DNA of 64,000 nt from Symsagittifera roscoffensis (Eukaryota; Xenacoelomorpha; Acoela; Convolutidae): the NCBI RefSeq assembly GCF_963678635.1, contig NC_087067.1, forward strand, positions 30,726,401 to 30,790,400. The letters are read 5' to 3'. This document shows positions 36,301 through 45,034 of this stretch, in pieces. Below the pieces are notes generated by a model, which was not told the DNA's origin, ran no database searches, and saw only the letters and a list, made by a program, of their open reading frames with translations. Position 1 is the first letter of the stretch. Each line of letters opens with the position of its first letter. The position numbers and the translations under genes were made by a program.

Positions 36301-36444
36301 ATCTTCTGATAAATTAAGTTTGTTGCTGAGAGCATGTCCTTGTCTTTGTTAGTCTTCTGTAGCGCTTTAAAAAGCCAATGACCTTAATCAAGACGTACAT
36401 GAGTTGTGTTGGTTTTTTTATGGATGGGTTTATGGGTGGTATGT
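36301..36444. repeat. Array-unit left part, first copy
   Basis: Identical in sequence to the first ~144 bp of every 1765-bp array unit (for example 42410-42553). It marks the left edge of the tandem structure. It is followed here by the LINE 3' tail instead of the 57-bp segment found in the array. Confidence 0.9.
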
Positions 36445-36461
36445 AGTAGTAGTAGTAGTAG
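36444..36461. repeat. (TAG)6 microsatellite, LINE 3' tail
   Basis: Six TAG repeats ((CTA)n on the minus strand) at the exact 3' end of the minus-strand LINE. CR1/jockey-group LINEs often end in short tandem repeats rather than poly(A). Confidence 0.7.
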
Positions 36462-36732
36462 AGGCTTTAGGGCTCATTGGCCCAGGGGTGTCAACCCTTC
36501 AGTTTTCAGCTGGCATGAGTTTTTGGTAGGGGTTACACGATCCACAGGAACACAGTACACGCCAGGTGCATGTGTCTAGCTGATTGTAACTGTTTTCAAA
36601 GTAGTTGAAGTAACTTTCTGTCAGTTGTTTTTTCGTCGGGTTGTCGCGAAACTGTTTGTGGAGTATATTATTATTATTATAAGGAATTTAGCGTATAAAC
36701 GCAAGGGGTTGCCCCCGTTCAGAGACAGTTGA
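36462..36732 (-). other. 3'UTR of the second LINE module
   Basis: Non-coding, about 270 bp between the stop of the RT C-terminal module and the (TAG)n tail. Includes a short TTA microsatellite near 36665-36680. Confidence 0.55.
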
Positions 36733-37446
36733 TCAGGTGTTTACGAGAAGTCTACAGGTTGTACAGTCGCAATAAGTCTTCCAGCTGCATAAGTTGCTTT
36801 CAGAGAAACTTTTCACAAAGACAATCCACATCCATGTCAGGAGCTTGTTCTTCAGTCCAAATTCGTTCAACTTGATGGGACATAGGTTAGCCAGCCGTCT
36901 TGCTCTGAACCAAAAATTCTGTTCTGCCACTTCCTTCATCGGGCGCGCGCACTGAAACAGAGAAGCACCAGCAGATCGGGTGAAATATAACGGGGAAGTG
37001 TTCAAAAATTTGGAGGCGCAGTCAAAATTGTATGTTCCGTTCAAAATCTTAGCTAAAGTTAGTAGATCGACCAACTGTAGGTAGTAAGGAATAGGTAAAA
37101 TATTGAGCTTTATTAAGCAATCTTTGTATGAAACTTCGTTACCTAGAGCCCATTTGCAAAAACGTTTCTGTACGCTTTCAAATAAACGCATTCCACCTCT
37201 GTTTAAAGAAAACGCAGGTGAACCATAGATAAGTATAGGTAAAACCATGCTTTTGTAAAGGTTCAATTTTGTAACGGTTTGAAGTCTTGCGGAGTTTCGT
37301 TTAATCAGGTAAAGTACAGAGTTGGCTTTATTCGCAGCTTGCTTAATGTGTGGAAGCCAGTTCATTGTCTCAGATATTACTAAACCGAGGTCTTTTTGGC
37401 TAGTACTCCGGGGGATTGGATTTCCGTCAAAGAAGTATGTATTCAT
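36733..37446 (-). pseudogene. LINE reverse transcriptase C-terminal module (second LINE)
   Basis: An open frame of 237 codons lacking the catalytic core. It shows the post-YADD landmarks of LINE reverse transcriptases: KDLGLVIS near residue 20, a thumb-like helix (HIKQAANKANSVLYLIKR), PILIYGSPAF, and FESVQKRFCKWALG, ending in a Cys-containing tail. It is 5'-truncated at the hairpin junction and has no own start. Its content duplicates that of 37477-37834, so it belongs to a different LINE copy. Confidence 0.7.
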
Positions 37447-37476
37447 AGATTTGGCGGAAATCCAAATCCCCCGGAG
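37406..37476. repeat. 21/22-bp inverted repeat at the LINE-LINE junction
   Basis: The left arm 37406-37426 (CTCCGGGGGATTGGATTTCC plus G) and right arm 37455-37476 are reverse complements, apart from one extra A in the right arm, around a 28-nt loop. The left arm is authentic RT coding sequence (GNPIPRS region) and the right arm is its inverted copy. Confidence 0.9.
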
Positions 37477-38137
37477 GGGCTCTCGTCCAGAAATTTTCGT
37501 CTGTTTTGCTGAAGCGGTTTTTGTTGAGCTCGAATTCGCTGCATAGTCTCGTGGTGCTTTCTCTCAGTGATATTGGAATTGAATCTTCACTGACGCTGTA
37601 TTTACCGTCCATGACCGATTGAAGAAACAGTATATCATGTAGTTCGATGTACATTGAGAGTGGTAAGATCTTCAGGGTACGTAGTCTCTCTTTGTATCCG
37701 ATGGAGTAGTTAAGTATCCATGTAGTAGCTTTTTGTTGAACTCTTTCGATTTCTCGCATTTCGGTTTTTGATGGGTACCATACCTGCGATGCATAGGAAA
37801 TGACAGGGACGACGTAACCTACATAGGCGTTCAATTTTGTTTCGAGATTTGCATAGCATGAGATGTTACGTTTGAGGTTGAAGAAGGCTCGCCATGCTTT
37901 ACCGGTCCTACGTTAAATGTTTTCGTTCCACGAGATGTTTTTTGTCATTATCACTCCTAGGTTTTTCTGGGAGTTGACAGTGCCTAGTTTCACGCCTTTT
38001 GAACTCACTGGCTCTGTATTTCCTTTAATGCGTAGTGCCTTACTTTTTCCCATATTTAGTACCATTTGGTTTTTGAGACTCCACTTTTCAATTTCCGTTC
38101 CGAGGACAATTGCTTCTTCGTAGTTCTTTGCAATTAC
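37477..38137 (-). pseudogene. LINE-1 reverse transcriptase thumb/C-terminus, frameshifted
   Basis: Continues the 40177-38138 RT after a stop directly behind the YADD box. Open piece 37834-37477 shows YASQVWYPSKTEMREIERVQ and a FWTRA end typical of the last ~130 residues of LINE ORF2. The stretch 37835-38137 encodes the connecting thumb in shifted frames. The end is fused to the inverted-repeat junction. Confidence 0.65.
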
Positions 38138-40177
38138 TTAAAAGTCGTCGGCGTAGCCAAAAGAAGTGCTCGGTTTGACTGATTCTGGAAGATCGTTAAC
38201 GTATATCAGGAACATGAGCGGACCTAGTATTGAACCCTGTGGTACTCCACTTGTTACTGGCGTGACTGGAGATTTGCTTCTATCAATTTTAACACATTGT
38301 TTTCGTGCTGTTAGGTAGCTGGCTAGTAGTTCAAGGATTTTCCCGCCAATTCCCATTTCTGCAATTTTGGATATCAGTGGTTGATGTGGGACCTTGTCAA
38401 AGGCTTTACTGAAGTCTACGTATAGGACCCATAGTTCAGCGTTTTCTTTGATGTCGTTTTCCAGATAAATTTCGTTCAGAAACAACAGAAGTTGTATGAT
38501 CGCAGATCTGTTTTTTCTGAAACCGAACTGTGCTGGGTGTAGTTTAGTTTCGATTGTTGGATATAATCGGTCGAAGGGTATTTTTTCAAATACCTTTGAT
38601 ACATTTGCCAAAAGACTGATGGGTCTGTATTGCGATATGTCTGCCTTGTGGTTTTCTTTAAAGACTGGTGTTATTTCACTGGTTTTCCATCGGCGTGGAA
38701 ATGATCCTTTATTAATGCAGGTTTGAAAAATGAGCTTTAGAGATTTTGCGAGTGATGTCGCGTGTTTCAGGATAATGTTTCCAATGTTGTCCGGACCGCA
38801 TGCTTTTTTTGTTTTCAGTGATTGGAGGCATCTGGTTATTTCTTCCTCGGATAGTTTCAGGTGGTTTGTTTCTGATTTTAAGTAAGTTTGTTTGCCGGTT
38901 AGTTCACCTTGTTTGCTGAAAACTTGGGTGAAAAATTTGTTAAACAGAGAACATTTTTGTTCATTGTTTACTGCTGTTTCAGTTGTGTCCGGTGATTGAT
39001 TAAGGAACATTTCGTCTGGTAGGGGATGCTTTTTGTGTATCGATTTCAAGTATTTCTGAAGATCAGACATGCGGCGGCTCTTGAATACTTTAGCTTCGAA
39101 TATGGCTTGATCCATTTTGATTTCTTCGTTCAGGCTTTTTTCAGCTTTTTTGATTTTCAGGAGTAGCGAGAGTGAGTTTGCTTTTGCGTATTTACGCTTC
39201 ATTGTCGCGACTATCTTCATTTGATGTGAGGTGGATGATCTAATCCAGGGTGGATTTTCTGCCCTGTGTTTGGTGACTCGGGGTATTTTTTCGTCGATGA
39301 TGTTCTCGAGCCATTTGTACCACTGTAACAGTAGGACGTCAATGTTGCTGTAGCAGTATGGTGTAAATGGCTGGCTGACGATTTGTTTGTTGAAATCATC
39401 CCAGTCGGTTTTCTGGTATGCGCGTTTAATAGCTGGGGTTGTTATTTTGCTCGAAGTTGGTAGGGACAAATAAGTTTTGTATGCGTGATGATCGGAACAC
39501 TTTTTTCCGTTTGATGAGTATTGTGCTTCTAGTGCTGAGTCGATAGCCGAACTTAGCACAAGAGTCGGGTCAGTGGCAAGGAATACATCGAGGCTCCTGC
39601 CTTCGTGGCACGTGATTAGCTGATGCAGATCGTACTTTTCTAGAGTGTCCAGTATGTTGGCTTCGTATTCGTCGTTTGAGTTTAGGCTGTCCCAGTTTGC
39701 TTCTGCAAGATTTATATCTCCGGTTAGGATGAGTTGCGATGAGTTGTCACTAAGCGAGTCATGAAGCTGTTTTAAGACGTCTTTTATGTTGTCGGGAGAT
39801 GCTCTATACGGGCTGTTTTTGGGGGGATTGTAGAAGCAGCAGATTACTATCTGCTTCTGATGAGATTTGATTTCGATGGCAGCACATTCTAGTTCGGTTT
39901 TGAGTTCTATTCTGCTATGAGTTAAACCTTTCACTGCAATGAGGACTCAGCCGTGCTTAGTGTTCTGACCCGTATTGGGTCGATCTGTTCTGTGTATTGT
40001 GTAGTTTGATAGAAAGAGGGCCTCGTCTGGTACTGCAGTTGTGAGCCATGTTTCAGTTAGACAGATGATGTCGTAGTCGTTTGTAAGAACTGCATTTGCC
40101 AATGTCATGCGTCTACTAATGTCTAGCAGGCTCCTGACATTGAAATTTAGAATACTGAGTGAACTTTTAGTATGTAG
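38138..40177 (-). pseudogene. LINE-1 ORF2: APE-type endonuclease and reverse transcriptase
   Basis: Opens in frame directly after the ORF1 UGA. Endonuclease landmarks are NFNVRS near 40150, CLTETWL near 40065, FYNPP near 39835, the TGDINLA block near 39720, and KCSDHHAY near 39490. The RT domain shows the palm blocks YRPISLL (near 38620), YVDFSKAFDKV (near 38420), PQGSILGPLMFLIYVNDLP and FGYADD (38150). A TGA at 39947-39949 replaces an expected Gly codon in a GVLIAV block, and a stop follows YADD, so this copy is dead. The longest uninterrupted part (39934-38138) is 598 codons; it lacks the first ~80 endonuclease residues. Confidence 0.82.
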
Positions 40178-40180
40178 TCA
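40175..40180 (-). promoter_or_regulatory. Candidate UGA-CUA readthrough site between ORF1 and ORF2
   Basis: ORF1 ends CAA-TGA-CTA and the endonuclease frame continues without shift and without a suitable ATG until 39934, which is inside the domain. UGA followed by CUA is an established leaky-stop context in animal genes and viruses. Use here is inferred. Confidence 0.45.
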
Positions 40181-41083
40181 TTGTTCTGGTTCTGGCGGAA
40201 GTTTTTCCCAGTTGTCTAGATTCTTGTCGTCAGTTTCGTTTGTGTTTTGTTGAAGCTTGAGGTTTCTGATTCGTAGACGTTTTTTGTCGTATTCGTTTTC
40301 GATCATCTTTCGGCGTAGTTTCAAAGCATCGTTTTCAATTTTTTGGTCTTCAGGGGATAGTTCCTTGCTCATATATACCTGTTTAGAGTAAGTTTTTAAA
40401 TTGTATAGCGACAGCAGTATCAGCCGTCGATGGTGTTCGCTGGTTGTTTTGATTATGAGTGTTCTGTCTTTTTTGCCATCGTAGTTTCCCAATCGCCTTA
40501 CATCATCGATCGGACAGTCGATTTTTAGGAATTCCAGAATACTTTTAACTTCCTTCACGTCGTGTTCGTACCGTTCTCTTGGCGATTTGGCCTTCGATTC
40601 TGCAATGCCTCGCACCCGTAATCCGTCGTAGTTTTCTTTTTTCTTCTGGGTTTTTGGTTCTGATGTTTTTGTTGTTCTGCTGGTGGTAAGTTCACTGTCA
40701 GGTCGTGGAGCCATCTCGGTTCTCAGGGAAGTTATCTGGTCCTTTATACCTTCGACGTTACCGATGTTAATTGTCAGGGATTGGAGCTGATTTTTGACTT
40801 CTTCAACGCTCTCCACTATTGGCTTTATGTCGTTGTTTTCTCTGGTGGATGCAAGTTTGTCCAGCATGCGGTCCCTATGGTTTAGGCGGACACACGCGTT
40901 GCAGATAAGTAGGAGGTTTTGGCTGACCTCACTTATCCCGAAGATTGCTCGTTCACTCATTTCGGTGCACTTAGGGGTCAAGTGCATTGAGTCTCCGCAT
41001 GAGACACATAGAAACACGGCATCCCGTGCCGTTATGGGATTTGTGCATGTTTTGCAGCAGTTTTTCGGTTTTGATGGCGCCAT
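40178..41083 (-). CDS. LINE-1 ORF1: PHD finger, coiled coil and RRM-like domain (301 aa)
   Basis: ATG 41083, intact. Residues 10-64 form a Cys4-His-Cys3 PHD-type finger (C10, C13, C26, C29, H34, C39, C61, C64). A helical coiled-coil segment follows (about 85-125), then a basic linker and an RRM-like RNA-binding part beginning at RVRGI near residue 152, with a LIIKTT strand and a basic C-terminus (KKRLRIRNLKL). ORF1 proteins of CR1-group LINEs bind RNA and coat the ribonucleoprotein. The frame ends at TGA 40178-40180 followed by CTA, and the endonuclease continues in the same frame. The first 79 residues are the part repeated in the tandem array. Confidence 0.8.
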   Translation of the reverse strand: MAPSKPKNCCKTCTNPITARDAVFLCVSCGDSMHLTPKCTEMSERAIFGISEVSQNLLLICNACVRLNHRDRMLDKLASTRENNDIKPIVESVEEVKNQLQSLTINIGNVEGIKDQITSLRTEMAPRPDSELTTSRTTKTSEPKTQKKKENYDGLRVRGIAESKAKSPRERYEHDVKEVKSILEFLKIDCPIDDVRRLGNYDGKKDRTLIIKTTSEHHRRLILLSLYNLKTYSKQVYMSKELSPEDQKIENDALKLRRKMIENEYDKKRLRIRNLKLQQNTNETDDKNLDNWEKLPPEPEQ

Positions 41084-41504
41084 TGTGGAATATATTGGGG
41101 AAGTGGAATGTGTAGGAATAGAAAAGGAATGGAAAAGAGACCCTTATCTCCTGCGCTTCGTAAGAAACTTAATTCCTACGATGCACTAGGGGTAAAGGCC
41201 TTGTTTGCAAAACGTGAGCTCCTACTATCCCGCGCTTTCTAAGAAACTTAATTCCCAAGAATGCACTGTGATTGTTGGAACACAGGTTGGAATTGACAAA
41301 CCGAAGTTGAAATTTACCCGCACTTCTTAAGAAAACTGAATTCCTATAGATGTACTGGGTTTAGTTCAACTCGGTTGGGTATATATCTACTTATGCTCTG
41401 ACTTTCCCGCGCTTCCTAGGAAACTTAATTCCTATGGATGCACTGGGGCGGTTAGAATCACAAGTACTCAACAAGAATATAATTAAAGGCGAGGAGAGTC
41501 TTAC
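41084..41504 (-). repeat. Four degenerate ~85-bp repeats upstream of LINE-1 ORF1
   Basis: A core GCGCTTCCTAGGAAACTTAA, then TTCCTA and GATGCACTGGG, recurs with changes starting near 41151, 41233, 41320 and 41406 (spacing 81-87 bp). The block lies between the 229-aa ORF and ORF1 and is kept in all array units. It may be a promoter or translation element, in the way that 5' monomers are in other LINEs. Confidence 0.8.
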
Positions 41505-42194
41505 TTATTTTTGGAGTCCAAGGGCGATACGCTTCTTGAGCCTGTCCTTTTGTTTCTTGCTCAGCTTCTTATTGCTTTCTTTTGTGCTCTGGTCGCTTTC
41601 GATTCTTGACTTCTTGTTGTTCTTGTAGCTCAGTCTCTTCTTCCTGCTTTTCTTGAGTCCAGTAAGGTCTGATTTGTTTCGGATTATTTTATTAACGAGC
41701 CGCTTTTCAATGACAATGTCGGGATGGACTTTTGCGATTTCGTACTTAAGCTGGATATCCTTCCGTTTTCTACTGGATATGAGATCTCTAATGGCGTCAA
41801 TTACCAAGATTCCGCTGGAGTTGAGCTCTTCGTAAATATCGTGTGTACCTTCTCTGCGAGTGCAGACGATGGCCTCTATCTTGTGGGTGTTGTTTAGATG
41901 CCTAAGCTCTTCGACTAGTTGAGATGGGGTGAGGGGGTGGAATATGTTCGTTAATGGATTGTAGTTACTTCGGTGTTTTGTCAGTGAGTTGTTTATTGTG
42001 TCATGCCAGATGACAAGATTTGATCGAAGTCGGAGCACACCCTGTCTTTTTACTAGATTTTGCACTATCTTCAGAGGATTCTTTGAATAAGGGTTCAATG
42101 AAAGCCCGGAGATGGCTATGGATTGTCTTGCAAATCGTAAACGTTCTCTGTGCCCCAGTGATGACTTCAGATAATTCAGGGAGCTGGCCCCCAC
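41505..42194 (-). CDS. LINE-1 upstream ORF, 229-aa basic protein of unknown function (unit 0)
   Basis: Intact open frame; the apparent ATG at 42194 lies in short-repeat DNA, so the true N-terminus may be further in, near RERLRFARQS. The central part has VIWHDTINNSLTKHRS, then a Leu-rich helical segment, IEAIVCTRREGTHDIYEEL, and ILVIDAIRDLI. A strongly basic tail (KKSRKKRLSYKNNKKSR and KKQKDRLKKR) suggests nucleic-acid binding or a nuclear signal. Its position matches the SGNH ORF of LINE-2, but the SGNH blocks are not clear, so I do not assign that fold. This copy has Lys where all array copies have Thr (RLVNKIIRN). Confidence 0.65.
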   Translation of the reverse strand: MGASSLNYLKSSLGHRERLRFARQSIAISGLSLNPYSKNPLKIVQNLVKRQGVLRLRSNLVIWHDTINNSLTKHRSNYNPLTNIFHPLTPSQLVEELRHLNNTHKIEAIVCTRREGTHDIYEELNSSGILVIDAIRDLISSRKRKDIQLKYEIAKVHPDIVIEKRLVNKIIRNKSDLTGLKKSRKKRLSYKNNKKSRIESDQSTKESNKKLSKKQKDRLKKRIALGLQK

Positions 42195-42270
42195 AAAGTG
42201 ATGACTTCAGATAAGTCATCACTTCTCTGTCCAGTGATGACTTCAGATAATTCAGGGAGCTGGCCCCACA
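42140..42270. repeat. Short repeats and 10-bp-stem hairpin 5' of the 229-aa ORF
   Basis: Three copies of AGTGATGACTTCAGATAA lie within 130 bp. At 42198-42222 GTGATGACTT and AAGTCATCAC form a perfect 10-bp stem with a 5-nt loop. Present in every array unit. Confidence 0.85.
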
Positions 42271-42409
42271 AAATAAACCATTTGGCATCATTCGTCTATT
42301 TAATAAGCAATCATGCAATCATTTCATCGTATTTACATTCTCCAGCAGTTCTTTCAACTGACAAAATTGATTTGTCATACAATAACGCCAGTTGAATCTA
42401 TTTAATAAG
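42271..42409. other. Right end of unit 0, non-coding
   Basis: About 140 bp without coding potential. The identical sequence closes each array unit, joining directly to the next unit's left part at 42410. Confidence 0.7.
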
Positions 42410-42422
42410 ATCTTCTGATAAA

Positions 42423-42848
42423 TTAAGTTTGTTGCTGAGAGCATGTCCTTGTCTTTGTTAGTCTTCTGTAGCGCTTTAAAAAGCCAATGACCTTAATCAA
42501 GACGTACATGAGTTGTGTTGGTTTTTTTATGGATGGGTTTATGGGTGGTATGTGTCCTTGTCTTCGTTTAAAACTTGTCTTCGTTAAAAGGCTGATTCTT
42601 TGTGGAAGATTGGATGCAAGTTTGTCCAGCATGCGGTCCCTATGGTTTAGGCGGACACACGCGTTGCAGATAAGTAGGAGGTTTTGGCTGACCCCACTTA
42701 TCCCGAAGATTGCTCGTTCACTCATTTCGGTGCACTTAGGGGTCAAGTGCATTGAGTCTCCGCATGAGACACATAGAAACACGGCATCCCGTGCCGTTAT
42801 GGGATTTGTGCATGTTTTGCAGCAGTTTTTCGGTTTTGATGGCGCCAT
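42423..42848 (-). CDS. Array unit 1: truncated ORF1 PHD-finger fusion (141 aa)
   Basis: Residues 1-79 are the ORF1 PHD finger and the following 62 residues come from the 57-bp joint and the 144-bp segment, giving a new basic tail (SFKRRQGH, KRYRRLTK). The coiled coil and RNA-binding domain are lost. This unit has Gly for Glu at residue 52. Whether any copy is translated is unknown. Confidence 0.55.
   Translation of the reverse strand: MAPSKPKNCCKTCTNPITARDAVFLCVSCGDSMHLTPKCTEMSERAIFGISGVSQNLLLICNACVRLNHRDRMLDKLASNLPQRISLLTKTSFKRRQGHIPPINPSIKKPTQLMYVLIKVIGFLKRYRRLTKTRTCSQQQT
42554..42610. repeat. 57-bp joint replacing the LINE body (first array unit)
   Basis: It sits where unit 0 has 36445-40845. 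It contains two imperfect copies of CTTGTCTTCGTTAAAA and a GTCCTTGTCTT that also occurs ~100 bp to the left (near 42445), as in templated filler DNA at end-joining junctions. Repeated unchanged in nearly every unit. Confidence 0.75.
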
Positions 42849-43269
42849 TGTGGAATATATTGGGGAAGTGGAATGTGTAGGAATAGAAAAGGAATGGAAA
42901 AGAGACCCTTATCTCCTGCGCTTCGTAAGAAACTTAATTCCTACGATGCACTAGGGGTAAAGGCCTTGTTTGCAAAACGTGAGCTCCTACTATCCCGCGC
43001 TTTCTAAGAAACTTAATTCCCAAGAATGCACTGAGATTGTTGGAACACAGGTTGGAATTGACAAACCGAAGTTGAAATTTACCCGCACTTCTTAAGAAAA
43101 CTGAATTCCTATAGATGTACTGGGTTTAGTTCAACTCGGTTGGGTATATATCTACTTATGCTCTGACTTTCCCGCGCTTCCTAGGAAACTTAATTCCTAT
43201 GGATGCACTGGGGCGGTTAGAATCACAAGTACTCAACAAGAATATAATTAAAGGCGAGGAGAGTCTTAC

Positions 43270-43959
43270 TTATTTTTGGAGTCCAAGGGCGATACGCTTC
43301 TTGAGCCTGTCCTTTTGTTTCTTGCTCAGCTTCTTATTGCTTTCTTTTGTGCTCTGGTCGCTTTCGATTCTTGACTTCTTGTTGTTCTTGTAGCTCAGTC
43401 TCTTCTTCCTGCTTTTCTTGAGTCCAGTAAGGTCTGATTTGTTTCGGATTATTGTATTAACGAGCCGCTTTTCAATGACAATGTCGGGATGGACTTTTGC
43501 GATTTCGTACTTAAGCTGGATATCCTTCCGTTTTCTACTGGATATGAGATCTCTAATGGCGTCAATTACCAAGATTCCGCTGGAGTTGAGCTCTTCGTAA
43601 ATATCGTGTGTACCTTCTCTGCGAGTGCAGACGATGGCCTCTATCTTGTGGGTGTTGTTTAGATGCCTAAGCTCTTCGACTAGTTGAGATGGGGTGAGGG
43701 GGTGGAATATGTTCGTTAATGGATTGTAGTTACTTCGGTGTTTTGTCAGTGAGTTGTTTATTGTGTCATGCCAGATGACAAGATTTGATCGAAGTCGGAG
43801 CACACCCTGTCTTTTTACTAGATTTTGCACTATCTTCAGAGGATTCTTTGAATAAGGGTTCAATGAAAGCCCGGAGATGGCTATGGATTGTCTTGCAAAT
43901 CGTAAACGTTCTCTGTGCCCCAGTGATGACTTCAGATAATTCAGGGAGCTGGCCCCCAC
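43270..43959 (-). CDS. Array unit 1: 229-aa basic protein
   Basis: Intact copy of the ORF described at 41505-42194; Thr replaces Lys in RLVNTIIRN, as in all later copies. Confidence 0.55.
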   Translation of the reverse strand: MGASSLNYLKSSLGHRERLRFARQSIAISGLSLNPYSKNPLKIVQNLVKRQGVLRLRSNLVIWHDTINNSLTKHRSNYNPLTNIFHPLTPSQLVEELRHLNNTHKIEAIVCTRREGTHDIYEELNSSGILVIDAIRDLISSRKRKDIQLKYEIAKVHPDIVIEKRLVNTIIRNKSDLTGLKKSRKKRLSYKNNKKSRIESDQSTKESNKKLSKKQKDRLKKRIALGLQK

Positions 43960-44187
43960 AAAGTGATGACTTCAGATAAGTCATCACTTCTCTGTCCAGT
44001 GATGACTTCAGATAATTCAGGGAGCTGGCCCCACAAAATAAACCATTTGGCATCATTCGTCTATTTAATAAGCAATCATGCAATCATTTCATCGTATTTA
44101 CATTCTCCAGCAGTTCTTTCAACTGACAAAATTGATTTGTCATACAATAACGCCAGTTGAATCTATTTAATAAGATCTTCTGATAAA

Positions 44188-44613
44188 TTAAGTTTGTTGC
44201 TGAGAGCATGTCCTTGTCTTTGTTAGTCTTCTGTAGCGCTTTAAAAAGCCAATGACCTTAATCAAGACGTACATGAGTTGTGTTGGTTTTTTTATGGATG
44301 GGTTTATGGGTGGTATGTGTCCTTGTCTTCGTTTAAAACTTGTCTTCGTTAAAAGGCTGATTCTTTGTGGAAGATTGGATGCAAGTTTGTCCAGCATGCG
44401 GTCCCTATGGTTTAGGCGGACACACGCGTTGCAGATAAGTAGGAGGTTTTGGCTGACCTCACTTATCCCGAAGATTGCTCGTTCACTCATTTCGGTGCAC
44501 TTAGGGGTCAAGTGCATTGAGTCTCCGCATGAGACACATAGAAACACGGCATCCCGTGCCGTTATGGGATTTGTGCATGTTTTGCAGCAGTTTTTCGGTT
44601 TTGATGGCGCCAT
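44188..44613 (-). CDS. Array unit 2: PHD-finger fusion ORF
   Basis: Intact, 141 codons, consensus version with Glu at residue 52. Confidence 0.52.
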   Translation of the reverse strand: MAPSKPKNCCKTCTNPITARDAVFLCVSCGDSMHLTPKCTEMSERAIFGISEVSQNLLLICNACVRLNHRDRMLDKLASNLPQRISLLTKTSFKRRQGHIPPINPSIKKPTQLMYVLIKVIGFLKRYRRLTKTRTCSQQQT

Positions 44614-45034
44614 TGTGGAATATATTGGGGAAGTGGAATGTGTAGGAATAGAAAAGGAATGGAAAAGAGACCCTTATCTCCTGCGCTTCGTAAGAAACTT
44701 AATTCCTACGATGCACTAGGGGTAAAGGCCTTGTTTGCAAAACGTGAGCTCCTACTATCCCGCGCTTTCTAAGAAACTTAATTCCCAAGAATGCACTGAG
44801 ATTGTTGGAACACAGGTTGGAATTGACAAACCGAAGTTGAAATTTACCCGCACTTCTTAAGAAAACTGAATTCCTATAGATGTACTGGGTTTAGTTCAAC
44901 TCGGTTGGGTATATATCTACTTATGCTCTGACTTTCCCGCGCTTCCTAGGAAACTTAATTCCTATGGATGCACTGGGGCGGTTAGAATCACAAGTACTCA
45001 ACAAGAATATAATTAAAGGCGAGGAGAGTCTTAC

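Larger units (their letters stand above)
36445..42409 (-). mobile_element. LINE-1: composite CR1-like non-LTR retrotransposon
   Basis: On the minus strand: upstream 229-aa ORF (42194-41505), degenerate ~85-bp repeats, ORF1 (41083-40178), one UGA, in-frame endonuclease/RT (40177-38138), broken RT C-terminus (38137-37477), then a second LINE's RT C-terminus and 3'UTR (37446-36445) with a (CTA)n tail. The 3' part appears to come from another LINE, joined through a template-switch hairpin. Its 5' third is the source of the tandem array to the right. Confidence 0.8.

Noticed and set aside
41084-41504. Hammerhead-type ribozyme or tRNA-like fold in the ~85-bp repeats
   Set aside because: No CUGAUGA/GAAA core and no T-arm; only a degenerate DNA repeat is supported.
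41505-42194. Assigning the 229-aa protein to the SGNH family by analogy with LINE-2
   Set aside because: Position is equivalent, but the Ser block and Asp-x-x-His block cannot be aligned with confidence.
42001-42318. 105-aa minus-strand frame overlapping the 229-aa ORF in every unit
   Set aside because: Its N-terminus is translated short-repeat DNA and the rest is an off-frame reading of the 229-aa ORF.
42487-42954. 155-aa plus-strand frame repeated in each array unit
   Set aside because: Antisense shadow of the PHD ORF; the Cys/His pattern is meaningful only on the minus strand.
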